Part shown: in pieces, positions 1-12,522 of the stretch
Position numbering within the stretch: position 1 is the stretch's first letter
How the letters are laid out: each line of letters starts with the position of its first letter
Assembly: GCF_031143425.1 (NCBI RefSeq)
Contig: NC_090445.1
Coordinates: 1,578,246,049-1,578,310,048 of the forward strand
DNA length: 64,000 bases
Reading direction: 5' to 3'
Origin: Pleurodeles waltl
Lineage: Eukaryota > Chordata > Amphibia > Caudata > Salamandridae
Made by a program: the position numbers and the translations under genes
Notes under the pieces: model-generated
Seen by the model: only the letters and a program-made list of their open reading frames with translations
The model's database searches: none
What the model was told of the DNA's origin: nothing

Positions 1-693
1 AGCTGGGCGATAATGCACAAAACTCTTATTTTTCAATAGGGGAAGTAAAAATCTTTGTCTAAAAGGTGCATAAGATTCACAAAACAGGGTAAAATGAATT
101 AATGACTGTGAAGTCGCCCCATCACACAGGTAAATTTGTATACATTTTGGATCATACTGGCCAAGCGGGAAGGACAAGTTGCTTCTGATTACACCTAACC
201 TGAAGCGGGTGATAAGTGTCCTTTCCCAAACATTTTGTACTATCAAAAGGTATACCGCTGAACCCGCCTGCAGCTTCAGCATTAAAAAAATCCCTCACAG
301 ATGGTTTCCTCAATTCCTCTGCCTCCCTATTATTTCTCAAAATTCTCCTTCACCCACCGCTTGTCAGTACATATTAAACATTGTGGGGCGTTGAAGATCT
401 CTGGTCGGCCAAGAAGCGTGGCACCTTGTTTGATATATGCTAATCAAGGAATATCCAAACCTCGGTCACAAGCCAGACCGTCGAAGATCACCTCCCTAAT
501 TAGGAAGGCACAGTCATTAGACCACACAGAGATCCACAAACCCCAAGTCCAATGCCTCATGTAGGCAAAAACCAGAAGTGTTATTCCCCACACCCAGTAA
601 CCTTCTGCAGAAGCGATTTTCCTCTGACTAGGGAGCCGTACTACCTGAGTAACCCCAGAGTGGGGCACCATACACAAGGACCGGGAGACATTT

Positions 694-1650
694 TCACCTA
701 TATACCTTCAGCAGAGGTTTTATAGGCTTGTTACCCACTCTTGTTGCAAAATCAAAGGTAGCCCCTATGGCGGCATTAAATTGCACACATCGCCTCGCTA
801 TGCAGGGCACCCACAACCCCTTGTTGCTAAAATTCACACCGAGATAGGAAAACTCATGCACATGATTGATGTTTTGGCAATTAATCACCAAAGCCCCTAC
901 TTTGTTTAAAGATTTACAACAACTCATAAAATGTGTTTTGCTGATATTTACCTCTAAATCTAAATCCGACATGAAGTCAACATAAGTCTTAACTGCCACA
1001 CGGAGACCATTCATAGTACGGGCCAAAAGCACCACGTCATCCGCATAAATCAGGGATGGCACACTCATTCCTTTTTATTTTAGGACCATCTTTGCATCTA
1101 TCAACCAAAAATTATGCAAACCTTTTGTATACAAAAGGAACAAGGTGGGAGCAAGAATATAACCCTGTCTCACACCTCTATTGAAATTAAAGGTTTCCGT
1201 ACATTCCCCATGGGTCCCGTATCTCACAGAGGCATTATTTCCAGAGTGTAAATATCACAGCAGCTCCACAATTTGGGTCTCCAACTCCATCATGGTTAGG
1301 AGTCCCCATAACTTACTACGATTTACTTTATTAAAAGCATTGCTAAGGTCCATAAAGGCCAGATAAGGAGTTCCCCCCTTCGCCTGAGTATATTTATCAA
1401 ACAGCAGAAGTTCAAACACTGCTCCTGAGTCCCCAAACTTTCCCTAAAACCATACTGCACCTTACTCAACACATCATGGTCCCTCCCCTCACCCACTCCT
1501 CAATGAACTGCAAAACAATATGACGCAAATTTTCATTGATGAGTGTAAGAGTGAAATCGGGCGATAGATTTGTGGTCACTGCAGTTTCCCTTTTTAAACA
1601 AAGGAACAATGCAGGCACATTTCCAGGAGGGGGTATTCCTACACTCATTG
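694..1650 (-). pseudogene. LINE reverse transcriptase fragment
   Basis: RT palm motifs appear in order on the minus strand, spread over several frames. Near 1340 there is a DLSNAFNKV-like motif A, near 1160 a RQGYILAPTLF-like motif B, and at 1047-1036 an intact YADD catalytic box in the context LIYADDVVLLA, followed by the usual SKTHFM thumb-like segment. The longest uninterrupted piece is 124 codons (1068-694). The catalytic aspartates survive, but the domain is split by frameshifts, so no active enzyme is expected. Downstream of it (about 690-150) is a C-terminal LINE-like region without clear motifs. Confidence 0.8.
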
Positions 1651-2456
1651 CCGCATTTAAGACATTGGCACTAATAGGTGCCCATAACTGTAAGTTGCTC
1701 TTGTACAGGTCCCTGGGGATTGCATCAGGTCCAGGTGCTTTGACTCAGACTCTCCTTCAGAGTCCCCACCACCTCCTCCAGTGTAAATCTGATGGACAGA
1801 TTCAGAGTAAAACCAATCAAATAATCCATATCCTCATCCCTGATCACATCTGAGACGACACTGCAAAAATGACTCACCCTCTCATCGGGGGAATGTTACA
1901 GCCCAACCACTCCGATGTGCCCGTCTCATGGGTACCCCTATTTACTATCTTCCAGACCAAGTTTGAGTTATTTGTGTGCAACGCAAGCACCAAATCCTCC
2001 CAAGGCTGCTCCTTAAGCTACCGTTTTCTCTTCTTCAGAGCAAGCTTATACTGAGCCCTCATTCTACTCACATAGCCCTTATCTCTAGGCTGCATCTTTA
2101 GTGCCCTCTACAGAGATAGCCTTGCTGTGTGCCATCCACCCTGATAAGTGGCCTCTCTATTTTTAGTCACATTATAGCTCTGATGGAAGCATTTATTTTG
2201 TCTGCAACCTCTGTCACCTCCCCCGGTAAAGGGGATTCGGCCAAGAGAATCCCTACTATCAGGTATAGATTTTGGGTCACTACCCTTTTCACTACCTGTG
2301 GGATGTTGGCCTGCTGCTAACATATTCTTCAACCCTGATCCTTTGTTCTCAAGCAAACCGGCCCAACAACTGCTGATATCAACTTATTGCACAGAAAATT
2401 CAGGGAAAAGTGAGGGGGTTGTGATCACTGAAAATCTGTCTTTGGACCTCTCCATG

Positions 2457-3086
2457 TCAGACCAAATTTCTCACTGGGGTGGACACAAAAACATAATAAA
2501 TCATGGACCCGACCCCTCTACCCACAAAGGTTGGGGCCAGTTTGTTAGAAGCAGTTTCCAGGTCAAAGTTGTTTAACAGACCCAGATTCTGCAGCCCCTT
2601 AATAAGGATCCTGCCCCTCGCATCCTGTAAACCCTCACCTACAGACAAACTATGATCCTGCTCAAAGGGATTTCCAACAGTGTGATAGCCATCTATCTTT
2701 GCATTAAAATCTCCAGCTACAATCACATGAAATTCCATACAGCAGGACTCCAACCTTCCCTTCAATATCCTCAAAGCAGAAAAAAGGGCCATAATTTGGC
2801 ATCCCGAATCACACACTGCAATTTAGAAGTTTACCAGGAAAACATTATGCTTATTTGGAAACACAACCCAGATAATGAGGATTCCCCGATGGCTACATTT
2901 AATCTGATACGCTCTATAGATCTTAGAGATGCGGACCAAGGTGACTAAATGCCGCCCCCTTAGAGTGGTGGCCGGGCACCCGTACTGCCGAACAGCAAAC
3001 CTTTCAAAACTATCCGCAGCCCGTTCTGACCAAGTCTCTTGTAGTAGGATAAAATCAAAACCTGAGATAAACCCTATACATTCCAT
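2457..3086 (-). pseudogene. LINE APE-type endonuclease fragment
   Basis: Two overlapping minus-strand pieces carry apurinic-like endonuclease motifs: FILLQETW near 3050 (metal-binding glutamate) and VAGDFNAKIDG near 2700 (the conserved GDFN box). The order and spacing fit the N-terminus of a LINE ORF2, which nicks the target site for target-primed reverse transcription. Frameshifts separate the pieces and the C-terminal SDH box is not evident. It sits directly upstream, in minus-strand sense, of the RT fragment, supporting one original element. Confidence 0.75.
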
Positions 3087-3681
3087 GTCTTACAGCTTGG
3101 CATCACACCCCGCCACATTCCAAGAAATTAACAGAGACAGAGGGGATACTTCTCTCAACCCACAGAGACCTGAGTTGATAGCCGAGGGCCCCAAGGGAAC
3201 TACCTTGTCATTTACCTGTGAATGGACAAGATCACCTGTCCAGGCAGTCAGTCATTTACCTCCAAATCTGAGAGTGCTGTGAATCTATTTTTCTGACTAA
3301 ACGTTGGTAAACTCTCCTGCACCCTGGAATAGCCCCTAACACAAGGACCATCTAAAGGAAGGGTGTGCCTATAAAAGAAGCGTAGGTGGACCAGGCCAAT
3401 CATCTCACAAGCCTAAGGGTCAACGTAGCATGACCGTAGCAAACGGCGGGCCAGGCCTCGCTATCTACAGTTTACTATGATGCAATCCTCTTTCCCTTTT
3501 TTCCAGAGTGTCCACCCACCCAACCCATCTAACAAAATCAATGTCAACAAAATCCTTGCAGTTAAAGTCACAATTTTTGCTCCACCAATGTCCTGTCTTG
3601 TTCTTCAGCTGTTCGGTGGATTCACTTCTGCCTGAAGATACTAGTGGTACATTTGTAAGGATTACCACATAAGGGACACAA

Positions 3682-4226
3682 GCCCTCATTCCAACCTTGG
3701 TGGGCGGCGGAGGCTGCCCGCCAAGGTTGGACTGCCGGGTGGCCGCCTATGCGTCCGCAATCCCGCCGGCCTCATTACAACATCCCCGCTGGGCTGGCGA
3801 GCGGAAACAGAGTTTCTGCCCGCCGGCCCAGCGGGGATGTCAGCTGTAACATTGGAGCCGGCGGTGTTGCGGTCACGCTTTTCACTGTCTGCTGTGCAGA
3901 CAGAGAAAAGCAGGGTGGGGCTACGCCTGGGGGCCCCAGCACTGCCCATGCCAAGTGCAGGGGCCCCCAGGGGGCCCGCAACTCCCCTTCCCGCCAGCCT
4001 TTCCATGGCAGTCTCTACCATCATAGACAGGCTGGCGGGAAGGGGAGTCATAATCCCCAGGCCTTTGTGGATTATAACCGCCGGGACAACGATGGCGGGA
4101 AACCGCCGGTCCCGGCGGTGCTACCACCGCAGTCATAATATGGCAAATTGTACCACCAGCCTGTTGGCGGTACAATTGCCAAAACAACCCTGGCGGTCTT
4201 TGACTGCCAGGGTTGTAATGAGGCCC
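3682..4226. mobile_element. GC-rich inverted-repeat element, Harbinger-like MITE
   Basis: The element begins GCCCTCATTCCAACCTTGG and ends, on the other strand, GGGCCTCATTACAACCCTGG, giving terminal inverted repeats with a few mismatches. Just inside each end is a strong hairpin (about 3690-3730 and 4188-4215). The interior is rich in GCCGGC/CCGCC blocks, very unlike the AT-rich flanks, and contains further hairpins plus a second TIR-like start at 3769. I recall high-copy newt repeats with the same termini assigned to Harbinger, but no search was run. The target duplication is unclear. The overlapping ORFs come only from GC richness and are not genes. Confidence 0.65.
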
Positions 4227-5280
4227 ACAGTGAGGAGGAAGCACCAATCGGGTGAATGGGGGCCCCTTACATAAAAGCGGATTTAGATCCTTCCTCCTCT
4301 CATGTTTTGGCCCTGCTGCCCCTTCAGACCTGCTAGTAGATCTCCTCCCAAAACCATTTCTACCAGTTTCCCCTGTCATGCTGATCGCGTTTTTTGGGGC
4401 CTCCATCACAAGGGTAAGGGAAGGTTGCCTGTGTTAGAATAGGGATCATGTGCACGCTGCTGGATAGCCCCCCCTGAGCCACTGAAGTGTCTCACTTCGG
4501 GATCCCCTTCACCGGGTTGGAATCATGACACCCAAGCTCTAAAGACTCACAAACTTGGGCTAGACATGACCCCCCCGCCCCGAAAGCAGCTAGGAAACTG
4601 CCGAGGCATCAAAAGGCCCCAATTACCTCCTTAAATTTCTCCAATAGATTTTCAAATCCATAGACTTGACTCTGACCTGTACAGAAACCCTTCTGGATGC
4701 CAGAGCAGCTCAATTCGTCAGGGAGAGACACTTTAGATTTTTTCCCGGATTTTTTCAGAGACTTTTTATTTTTATTTGGAGGGCTGCTACAGCAAGGGGG
4801 GGGGGCCTGAGAGTTCCCCCTTTCTCTTTATTGGAAGAGCCTCCACCTCAATATTTCCAGCTATTGCCAGGGGTGGTTTAGGCAAGTCTACCTGAGGCAC
4901 AACTGTCAGACAGTCTTTGTTTTCAGAAATCCTAGAAACTTCTTCATGGGCTGATGCTTGCTGCCAGTCACTCATTTCCATCAAAAGTCGTCTTTCTGCC
5001 AAAACTATTCCCTTTGATACTACTCCAACTGTGCAGGCTAGAAAGGAGTTTATGGTTGAGTTTAGTGGTTCCCTACCCCCTGTGCTTGATTACTATTCTG
5101 CAGAGTCCTGTTCCTGCCCATCATTACAACTCACCGAGCACCATCTTACGGTACACCAGAAAGACCTCTTATGCGCTGATTAGCTAGGGCTTAAGGAGAG
5201 AAAAACAACCCACTTCCACTTTATCGCAGTAAGGATAGTTGGAGGTGTCACTCACCTTGCTTTACCAAATGTTATAGGCG
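4227..5280. other. Unassigned stretch, possible LINE ORF1 remnant
   Basis: No gene is recognised. The stretch lies upstream, in minus-strand sense, of the LINE endonuclease, so it may be the decayed ORF1 or 5' region of that element; a short minus-strand reading near 5000-4790 is weakly compatible. It contains a run of ten G at about 4797-4806. Confidence 0.35.
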
Positions 5281-5329
5281 TGGCCTCTTCCGGCCGCTGG
5301 CGGGCAAAGACGGGCCACGTCGCAGAGTG

Positions 5330-5545
5330 CTTTCTGCCTTTCCACCTTTTTCAGCATCCCCAGCCTCCTGACCTGGATGCTGGGAAATGGAGTCCTGCCA
5401 CTGGTGAACTGAAACTGCTAAGTGTGTCCCACCCCGCGGTGTGCTTTAAGCCTTTTTCTGTCTTTTCCAGCACCCCCAGCCTCCTGACCCGGATGCTGGG
5501 GAAATGGAGTCCTGCCGCTGGTGAGTTGAAAACCGCTAAGCACAT
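5330..5545. repeat. Two-copy tandem duplication, period about 116 bp
   Basis: The segment starting CAGCATCCCCAGCCTCCTGA at 5352 recurs as CAGCACCCCCAGCCTCCTGA at 5468, followed in both copies by the same GGATGCTGGGAAATGGAGTCC-type block (one extra G in the second). The copies are clearly homologous but diverged. No coding sense is evident. Confidence 0.75.
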
Positions 5546-8442
5546 GTCAAACAACATCCATATTGTATGCCAGAAGAACTTAGGCAGCATTCAATAACTA
5601 TCATCTGTGGTGGTTCTCTGTCTCTGCTCCCCCCTCTCAAGTCATTGAGATTCTGCATGCGGCCACCTTCATTGTTGATGCTCTTTGCTCCATAGAGATC
5701 ATTGAAGACAGGTGAGTGGTAAAAGCACTTGTTGCTCCTGTATCAGGCAAGTTATCTAGGCTTCACAGTAAACTGCAGACCGATGCACACAACAGATGAA
5801 AATGTGGGCCAATGCGCGGCTCCATTCTGAACCGCGATGGGTCCAGGAGAAATCCAACAAAGTTACGGGTACTAGGAGCCTGAAAATGGAGCTCAGGCTC
5901 GCAACAACCAGCGGGTTGCTGTACTGAAGATGGACTGCTATGCGGCTGGCCCCCTCGGCTGCTCCAGGCAGCAGTCCCCTCGGAAGTTGTGTCAGCTCCG
6001 GCCCCTGCGGCTGCAAGCCTCCTGTGCGCTGCTACTCTTCACAGCTTTGGGTCTCGCACCATGGGCGTGTCCTCGGCTGACGCATAGGAAATCTATGAAA
6101 AAACTCAAATCAGTTGTAGGTCAACTGATTGAGTTCTGAATCATAGTGAGAGAGAACATTTTCTCCATGAATACACATTTTTATTTCAGTTCTATTTATT
6201 ATTTCAAACACATATTTTTGTTTTTATAGAGCTAAATATCATCCCCTATCCAGTGCCCAAATGCATCCCACACTATAAAAATATTCTCAAGAGAAAACCT
6301 ATTTGTGAACTTAAAACATTAAGAACACCCTCTAAGTTATTTACAAATAGCTTTTCATTTAATTAACCAATAGTAGTGGTCTGTCCAATGTAAATCTCTA
6401 AATAAACCAGGGACGATTCAGAAATAATTTACCATCAGATCTCATCCAGCGTAATCTCATTTAACAGAAGTTTTAAGATTAAGAGGTTCCTGTGCCTCAA
6501 AATAGAAGCAGATTCTCTGCTTGCCAGGTATTCTCCACATTCAAGCGTAACTGTAATACTTTTAGTTTATTATTATTCCTTTGTTCTTGCATATGATGAA
6601 AACAAAATCAGCACTTGCTCGGGCATCACATTACATTTTTATGCCAGGTCGCTGTCCAAAATTTAAACATTTGAAATTATTTCCTACAGATTTCCTTAAT
6701 ATATCTTTATCCAAGAAATGGGCATGAATGTTATATAGCATAAAAAATACTACATTAATCTAAGCTTTTGAAAAAAAAAAAGATAACACTCCACACCACT
6801 AATGACTCCTTAAGTTAAAACAATTGGGGTAACAATTCTGGCAGAAAATATATCTGCATCTTGCCATTTATGACCAAGAATATTTAGTGTGTGCATTTTT
6901 GACACTCAGATTGGTGAGTGTCATGTGATGGAGCTGTGTGTTCTATGTTTGCTGTCTATATTGGTTTGTTTTGCAAATACTTTTACAAAGTAATCCATGT
7001 CGTCTTGGATAACGATGATAGCAACAAAAGATGTTAAAACAACTCAGATGAAAGTAATGAAAATCTACTTACTGTCAATTGTTATGAGTGATTGCTACTT
7101 AAATAGTAGAAATATTTATCTCATTTTAGTATGTTCTAGATAGGTGGCCACAATACCTCCTAATTCAATGATTTGTATTTCTCTTCTAAAGTTGATTCCC
7201 TTTTCCTTCTGATGCTCATCCTTGTTCTTAGGTTGGTCTTAATTCTCATTCCTCACAACGTGATAGGACCATAGCATTTGATGCCAAAGTTAAAAGTAAC
7301 TCTACTTTTTTTTGTTGCTTGGATTTCTTAGCCTGCTTTGTCTGCAGTAAGTGTTGCTTGGTCTCCAGTGTTACCCTTGTTTCTGCACTTCTTGTGAGAT
7401 CTTTCTTGCATCATGTTCTTGTTCACAGTCTTTCTGTGTTATACTTGGTGGTACCAAATCTCCCAGGAACAACTTCTCACATTCATTATTCTTCTCATCA
7501 ATGATATTTGTTTTGTGGTCTATTTCAATAATTGAATGCCCCAAATCTATTTTAAGATATAATGTATATTACAATGCAGAAAATAAGTTTTCTATTCCTT
7601 TGAGGACTTTCATTTGAAGCCCTGTAGTCTGCTTACCATCTTCCTTTTTCCACGACCAGTGTGCTTATTACATATGATTCTCTCTCCCATTGGATACATG
7701 GTTTGAAGGGTGCAACGCTTACCCCTTCTTCTGATGATCCCCTTTTTTTCTGGCATCCAGAACATAGGAGTAACTATCTTTTATCCTGATGTACTGATTA
7801 TAGGAAGCCTAACGAGCTACACGTTGGAAGATGAGCATCCTCTTGTCTCAACAGGATATGCAATTGTAAATAATTTTTCAAACCAAAGTAGCAAAGCTCT
7901 TGTCAAATTTGATTTAAACAAATGCTACTTAACTTCAAAGGACTCTTTTTTGAAATTGAAACATTCAATACCTTTCACCATAATTGGCATCACTGACAAT
8001 TACCAATCCAGATGTTTCCAGAAAGTCCATTTTATGTGTTATGAAACCATTTTCAGTTAAGTTCCATAAATCAATGTTGCTCAGTTTTGCTTCAGCTAAC
8101 AGGCTTCCAGCATCACTCCTGATTCTCAGAAAGAAGCTAACGACTCATCCTTTTAAGGAGCGCTTCACCAGTCATGGGTACGCCCTTCCAGCTCCTCATG
8201 CCTATAATAAAAAAAACTCTTCCTTCTTCTCTATCCTGATTTGTCTTTCTTTCTGTGTGCAGTCTTTATTGAAATTCATTGCCCCATATAGTGTTTTATG
8301 CCTACATAATGTGCCACATTTTGTGTAGCAGTGCCTAAATTGATCAAGTGTGCTCATCCAACTATTGTAGGATATCTAACGACATTTATGAGCATCCCTT
8401 AGGGCAGATCACTTGACCTAAAAACTTTGATTCTTATTTCAG
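5546..8442. other. Noncoding stretch, presumably CAP-gene intron
   Basis: AT-rich sequence with no recognised gene. A poly-A run lies near 6770. I looked for the missing first exon of CAP module A (GEN/W motif followed by a phase-1 donor) and did not find it. Confidence 0.5.
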
Positions 8443-8520
8443 GGAAGGAGATTGTTGACACCTGGTATGGCGAGATTAAAGACTACAACTTCAGCAAGCC
8501 TGGATTTCAAAGCAACACAG
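8443..8520 (+). CDS. CAP module A, middle exon
   Basis: This 78-bp exon is bounded by a TTCTTATTTCAG acceptor and a GTGAGC donor and is phase 1 at both ends (2 + 25 codons + 1). It encodes KEIVDTWYGEIKDYNF followed by a short GFQ segment. The WYGE glutamate corresponds to the second conserved acidic residue of the CAP pocket, as in the GAPR-1 W-Y-x-E-I/K segment. Its partner in module B (30009-30086) has the same length and the same W-Y-x-E pattern. The exon to which its 5' end splices, carrying the first His and Glu of the pocket, is not visible in the window. Confidence 0.9.
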
Positions 8521-11500
8521 GTGAGCAGAGAAGAAGTTTCTACATTTGTGTAGTTTTCATGCTGTGCCTTGTATTTGCATATCTAGATTCAGACCTAGTT
8601 TATATGTGTAGTGCAATATTCCTTGATTGCTGCCAAGCTCCACACATTAAAGAAAATGCATATTATTGTTGCTCTTTTAAATGCATTATTCCAGTAGGAT
8701 TTGAAAGGATGGAACGGAATGAGCACTATAAGTGGCATGCCTTTGTGTCCCAAATGATTAGCTGCTCCTCCTCTAGAGATATGAGTCTGTAGTGTGCATT
8801 GTTTCCACAATTTCTGTGATATTGCAGGTTGGCATGAGGATCAGCATCCAGAATGAGGAGGTGATTATAATCTATGGTTGGTAGTGGCTGACAAAGGACA
8901 GAAGTAGTCAGGTAAATAAGGCACATTGGCAGCAGAAACCAATTAGAGTAATTGAGGTCTCCCTGAAAGGTGTCTAGGCTTTCTAAAGAGGAAGACTGGC
9001 AGATAAACCCCACTGATTAAGTGGTACATGTAGTAGATGGCATGGAGTGAGAGCTTAAGTGTACACTTTCTGTTTGATAATACTATAAAGACTTCTTGTG
9101 CACAAGGTCATGTCACGTTTATTAATCAGTAACTGAAACAATCAATGGAGTTGTGAGCCCTTAGCTATGTGTGGGAGTGGAGATCTATACACATATAATA
9201 AGCATCTTCAGAGATGATCATTAGGATTTAGAGGAGGGACTCTTTCTACTTGGTCAACCTGGTGTCAACATGAGGCCCAGGATCCAAACTGGAAATGGTG
9301 CTCTGCACACCTCTTCCACCTGGTACAGTGTTTACCAGTAGAATGCACAGCTAGTAAGACAGAGAGAAGCTGCCCTGGACTTTTCCAGTAAAAGTTGTTC
9401 AATTAGGTATGAGAAGTAGGCTGAGTCACCTAGTGGGTTCACAGCCATGCCTCAGTTATCATATGGAGGATTAGTAATGTCTTCATATGTACAATAATAA
9501 TGATAAGATAACACTTCTGCTGAAAGCATAATAACTTGGCATTTACTTTTACGTGTGAAAGAGTATGTAATCAAATAATTGATCGTATAAATATGCACTA
9601 TTGCTGCTTCTTGTAAATTGAGCACTTATCTTATCCCTAAGTGTACCATCTTACCTGGTAACACTTGGTGGTCTCCGCAGGTGTTTCCTGTGAACCCCTC
9701 AAGACACTTTAGTATGGTAGTCTGATCCTTACTGTTAGCTTTCAATTCACTTAATCTTATATCCACCTACCCCTTAAGCTAGGGAGAGTGATGCTAAACA
9801 AACAGTATCTCATGCAACAGTATTAAAGTATCTTCTAAAGTCAGTGGGCACTGATGGCCCACCTGGACAATTAGTGCTCTTTAAAGTGATAATGTGTGGC
9901 ACAGGAGGTCTTGCATGGATTTCAGCTGTTGTAGGATAGCACAATTCGAACTCCAAGGGCAAGCCGAGAGCTTTATATATTTTTTTCAAGGCAAAAGTAT
10001 CTCAAATAAGAGGTGATGTACATAGAAAGGTATTGTATTTGGGGAATCTGAATAAAATCACATTAAGGAAACTATGATATGTAAAAAGATGGAGGAAGAG
10101 ATGAGGACTCTATTGAAACTCTACATCATGGTTACATTTTACATCACACATATCTAAAGACACTACACATCTGTCCCAACGCCTCACCAGGTAGCTCCCC
10201 TCACTTGTGGTTCTGGCCTTGTGTACACAATGCAGAATTGGTTTCCTATTTCTAGGTGCAGTATGCTGCTTCTTCTCAACGTTTCACAAATGTGCATTTG
10301 GAGTATGAAGAAAACAATAAAACCACTTTGCCAAATCACCACTGCCTATAATAATGTTCTTAATTGTTTTCACATTTGGACAGTACAACTATCTCTCAGA
10401 ATTGTCAGGGATGTGTGTAGGCTCTTTGATATTGACTTACTATAGGCTGTACAGCAATCGAGTAATCACTATGCATGCTGGCATCGCCTCCATGTTCCTT
10501 GTGCCTGTCTGTTTACACTTTTCAAAGCTGTCCCCTCTTTTCATTACATATAATGGAATTGCATCTATGTTTAATATAAGGGGATTGTGGACCTTTTGGT
10601 TTAGTTACGTATGTTTTATTGAAAGAATAATCAAAAATAGTAACAAGGAAGTATAATGCTATTTAACATATGAGAAATTATACACTAATGTTACAGAATG
10701 GATCCATATGAGTAAAAGGAAATTAGCAAAATATAAAGTAAGTGGGTTAAGAGGTGAAATAAAACATTGCAAGAAAAAGACAGAGACGAGAGAAAAGAAT
10801 AATATAAAACTTGATAAAAGACTGAAAAAGCAAATTACAAAATATAACATTGTGAGGACTATAGATAAGCATTATTAAATCTAATACAGAGTAAGCCTAC
10901 AGATAAAAGAAACAGGGAACAATTCTGGGAGGTTTGGAAACCTTTTCAGCTAAAATCTCGACTGATTTACTGTGGTAACTCAAAGTATCAAGGAATATTG
11001 GCAAAGGTAACCACAGATATTCTCTCTTAAGAGATAATTAAATTGGGTGTACATAGGCCCTTTCTACTCGATAATCAAAGCAAACGGCATACTTACCAGC
11101 ATGTTGTTTTACCAATTAGAGGTTATTTGTTGAAAAGCTATAGCTACCAATGTGTCAAGTAGCAGTGTGGATCTCTACTCCTGTGGCTGGCTCTGGTTAT
11201 ATTTGGTCCCTTTGAATAGACGTAGACATGGTCTGTAAATCTACTAAATGCAGAAGGCAATTGTGACAGCTATTGCACCTTTCCATGCTTCAAGTTTTAA
11301 AACCTACAGATGTGAATGCTGGGCTTCATATTCAATGGTGCTGGGGCAATGAACAGCTGGAGAATTGCTCCTTATGGCGCCCAGGCCTCAACATGTCAGA
11401 AATTCCAAAGCGGACACCTCAGATATCAAAATGGCTGAGTTTGTGCATAGCATCAAAATGTTTAAATCAGACTTCATGTCAGGAGTTACTTTTCGGGCCT

Positions 11501-12356
11501 CTGAAGAGATAAGCTTTCTTAAGCTTCCTCATTAAATGGCTGGGTTGATTCATTCATCTTAACTAACAGTTTGCTCAAATAGATTGCTTGAAGACTACTC
11601 CCTAACCAGACAGGCTCCTAAAATTAAACAAGAAATTGAATATGGCGCTGGTCTTCCATCTCGAAATGCTTCATATCAATCAGGACAATAAACTCACCTA
11701 AAATGTGAATGTCACATAGCGCAGCCTCAGGGTGTTCTCCACCACTGACATTCATTGTCTAACACACTACATGCATGCTATCAAGTCAAGGAAATTGTCA
11801 GTGTGCCTAAAACCTTAAAGCAACAAAAATAGAATATAATGTATTCTTAAATGAGACCAACTACACTCAGAATGCTTTATCTTTCTCTCACAATGCCAAA
11901 TCCTTACATTTCAACTGTACAAGTGCTGCCTCCTAAAAGACAGTGGAAGGCGAGCCAAAGCATATCAGTGCACAAGTAAAAGTCCTTCCTGTGATCATCA
12001 ATTGTTGTAAACTATTTTCTTATCACCTGGCTCTTGCTTTGCCAGACTGCTTAAAAAGTAGTATAAATGTAGGTACACTTGCACTTGTTAGTTCGATTTC
12101 TGTAATCACTCTATCTAAATTGATCAGAGCTTTTTAAGTTTCATTTTCTGACAACAAAAAACAGTGGCTATGCATAAGGTTCACACCTCCTATATATGCA
12201 TGTAATATGAATAAAGAAAGCAATGTCCATATGTTATATGAAGTATTGTAGAGGGTACCAAACTGGTGAGCACTCAGCCACCTCCGGTGCAGTTGTGTTG
12301 GTTGAAGATCAATCAACACTTGAAGAGTCAATAGTAGTAAACCAAGGCACACCATC
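8521..12356. other. Intron sequence, nothing recognised
   Basis: First part of the 8.3-kb intron between the two module A exons. It is AT-rich, with no coding domain, RNA gene or clear repeat that I can name. Confidence 0.5.
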
Positions 12357-12460
12357 AATGTCAGTTCCTTATTGTTGCAGTAATCAAGTTCCAACTCAGC
12401 ATGGGTAATATAGTGGATATTTTTTATTCCTCAATGTGCTTCAAGGGAGTAGCAGCCATC
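12357..12460 (-). repeat. PLE terminal repeat, left copy
   Basis: This segment, reverse-complemented, matches 15168-15266 with scattered differences, including the block CTTGAAGCACATTGAGGAAT. The two copies define the outer limits I give to the PLE. Confidence 0.75.
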
Positions 12461-12475
12461 GTGAGTCCAAAGAAA

Positions 12476-12522
12476 CATCAGCCAACACGTGTTTTGTCAA
12501 CAATTACTTTTTCAAGGCTGTA
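12476..12522 (-). ncRNA. Decayed hammerhead-ribozyme-like motif of the PLE pseudo-LTR
   Basis: On the minus strand the sequence resembles the hammerhead core found in PLE pseudo-LTRs: a CTTGAAAAAG segment in place of CTGANGA, then ACAAAACACGTGTTGGCTG, where a GAAAC-type box would be followed by the CACGTG stem. Both conserved boxes carry substitutions, so self-cleavage is unlikely. The identification rests on its position at the end of a PLE and on the CACGTGTTGGCTG tail. Confidence 0.4.

Larger units (their letters stand above)
150..3290 (-). mobile_element. Degraded non-LTR retrotransposon (LINE), endonuclease and RT region
   Basis: Read on the minus strand, this stretch gives an APE-type endonuclease (about 3086-2457), a linker, and a reverse transcriptase with its C-terminal region (about 1650-150), in the order expected for a LINE ORF2. 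Many stops and frameshifts break it, so it is a fossil. The clade is uncertain: the RT palm resembles the CR1/L2/I group more than L1, but I cannot place it without a tree. Both ends are unclear; the 3' end runs off the left edge of the window. It lies upstream of the first visible CAP exon, probably within that gene's intron. Confidence 0.8.

Noticed and set aside
3749..4409. Several overlapping 120-160-codon frames on both strands
   Set aside because: All fall in or next to the GC-rich inverted-repeat element and have Pro/Gly/Arg-rich composition without motifs.
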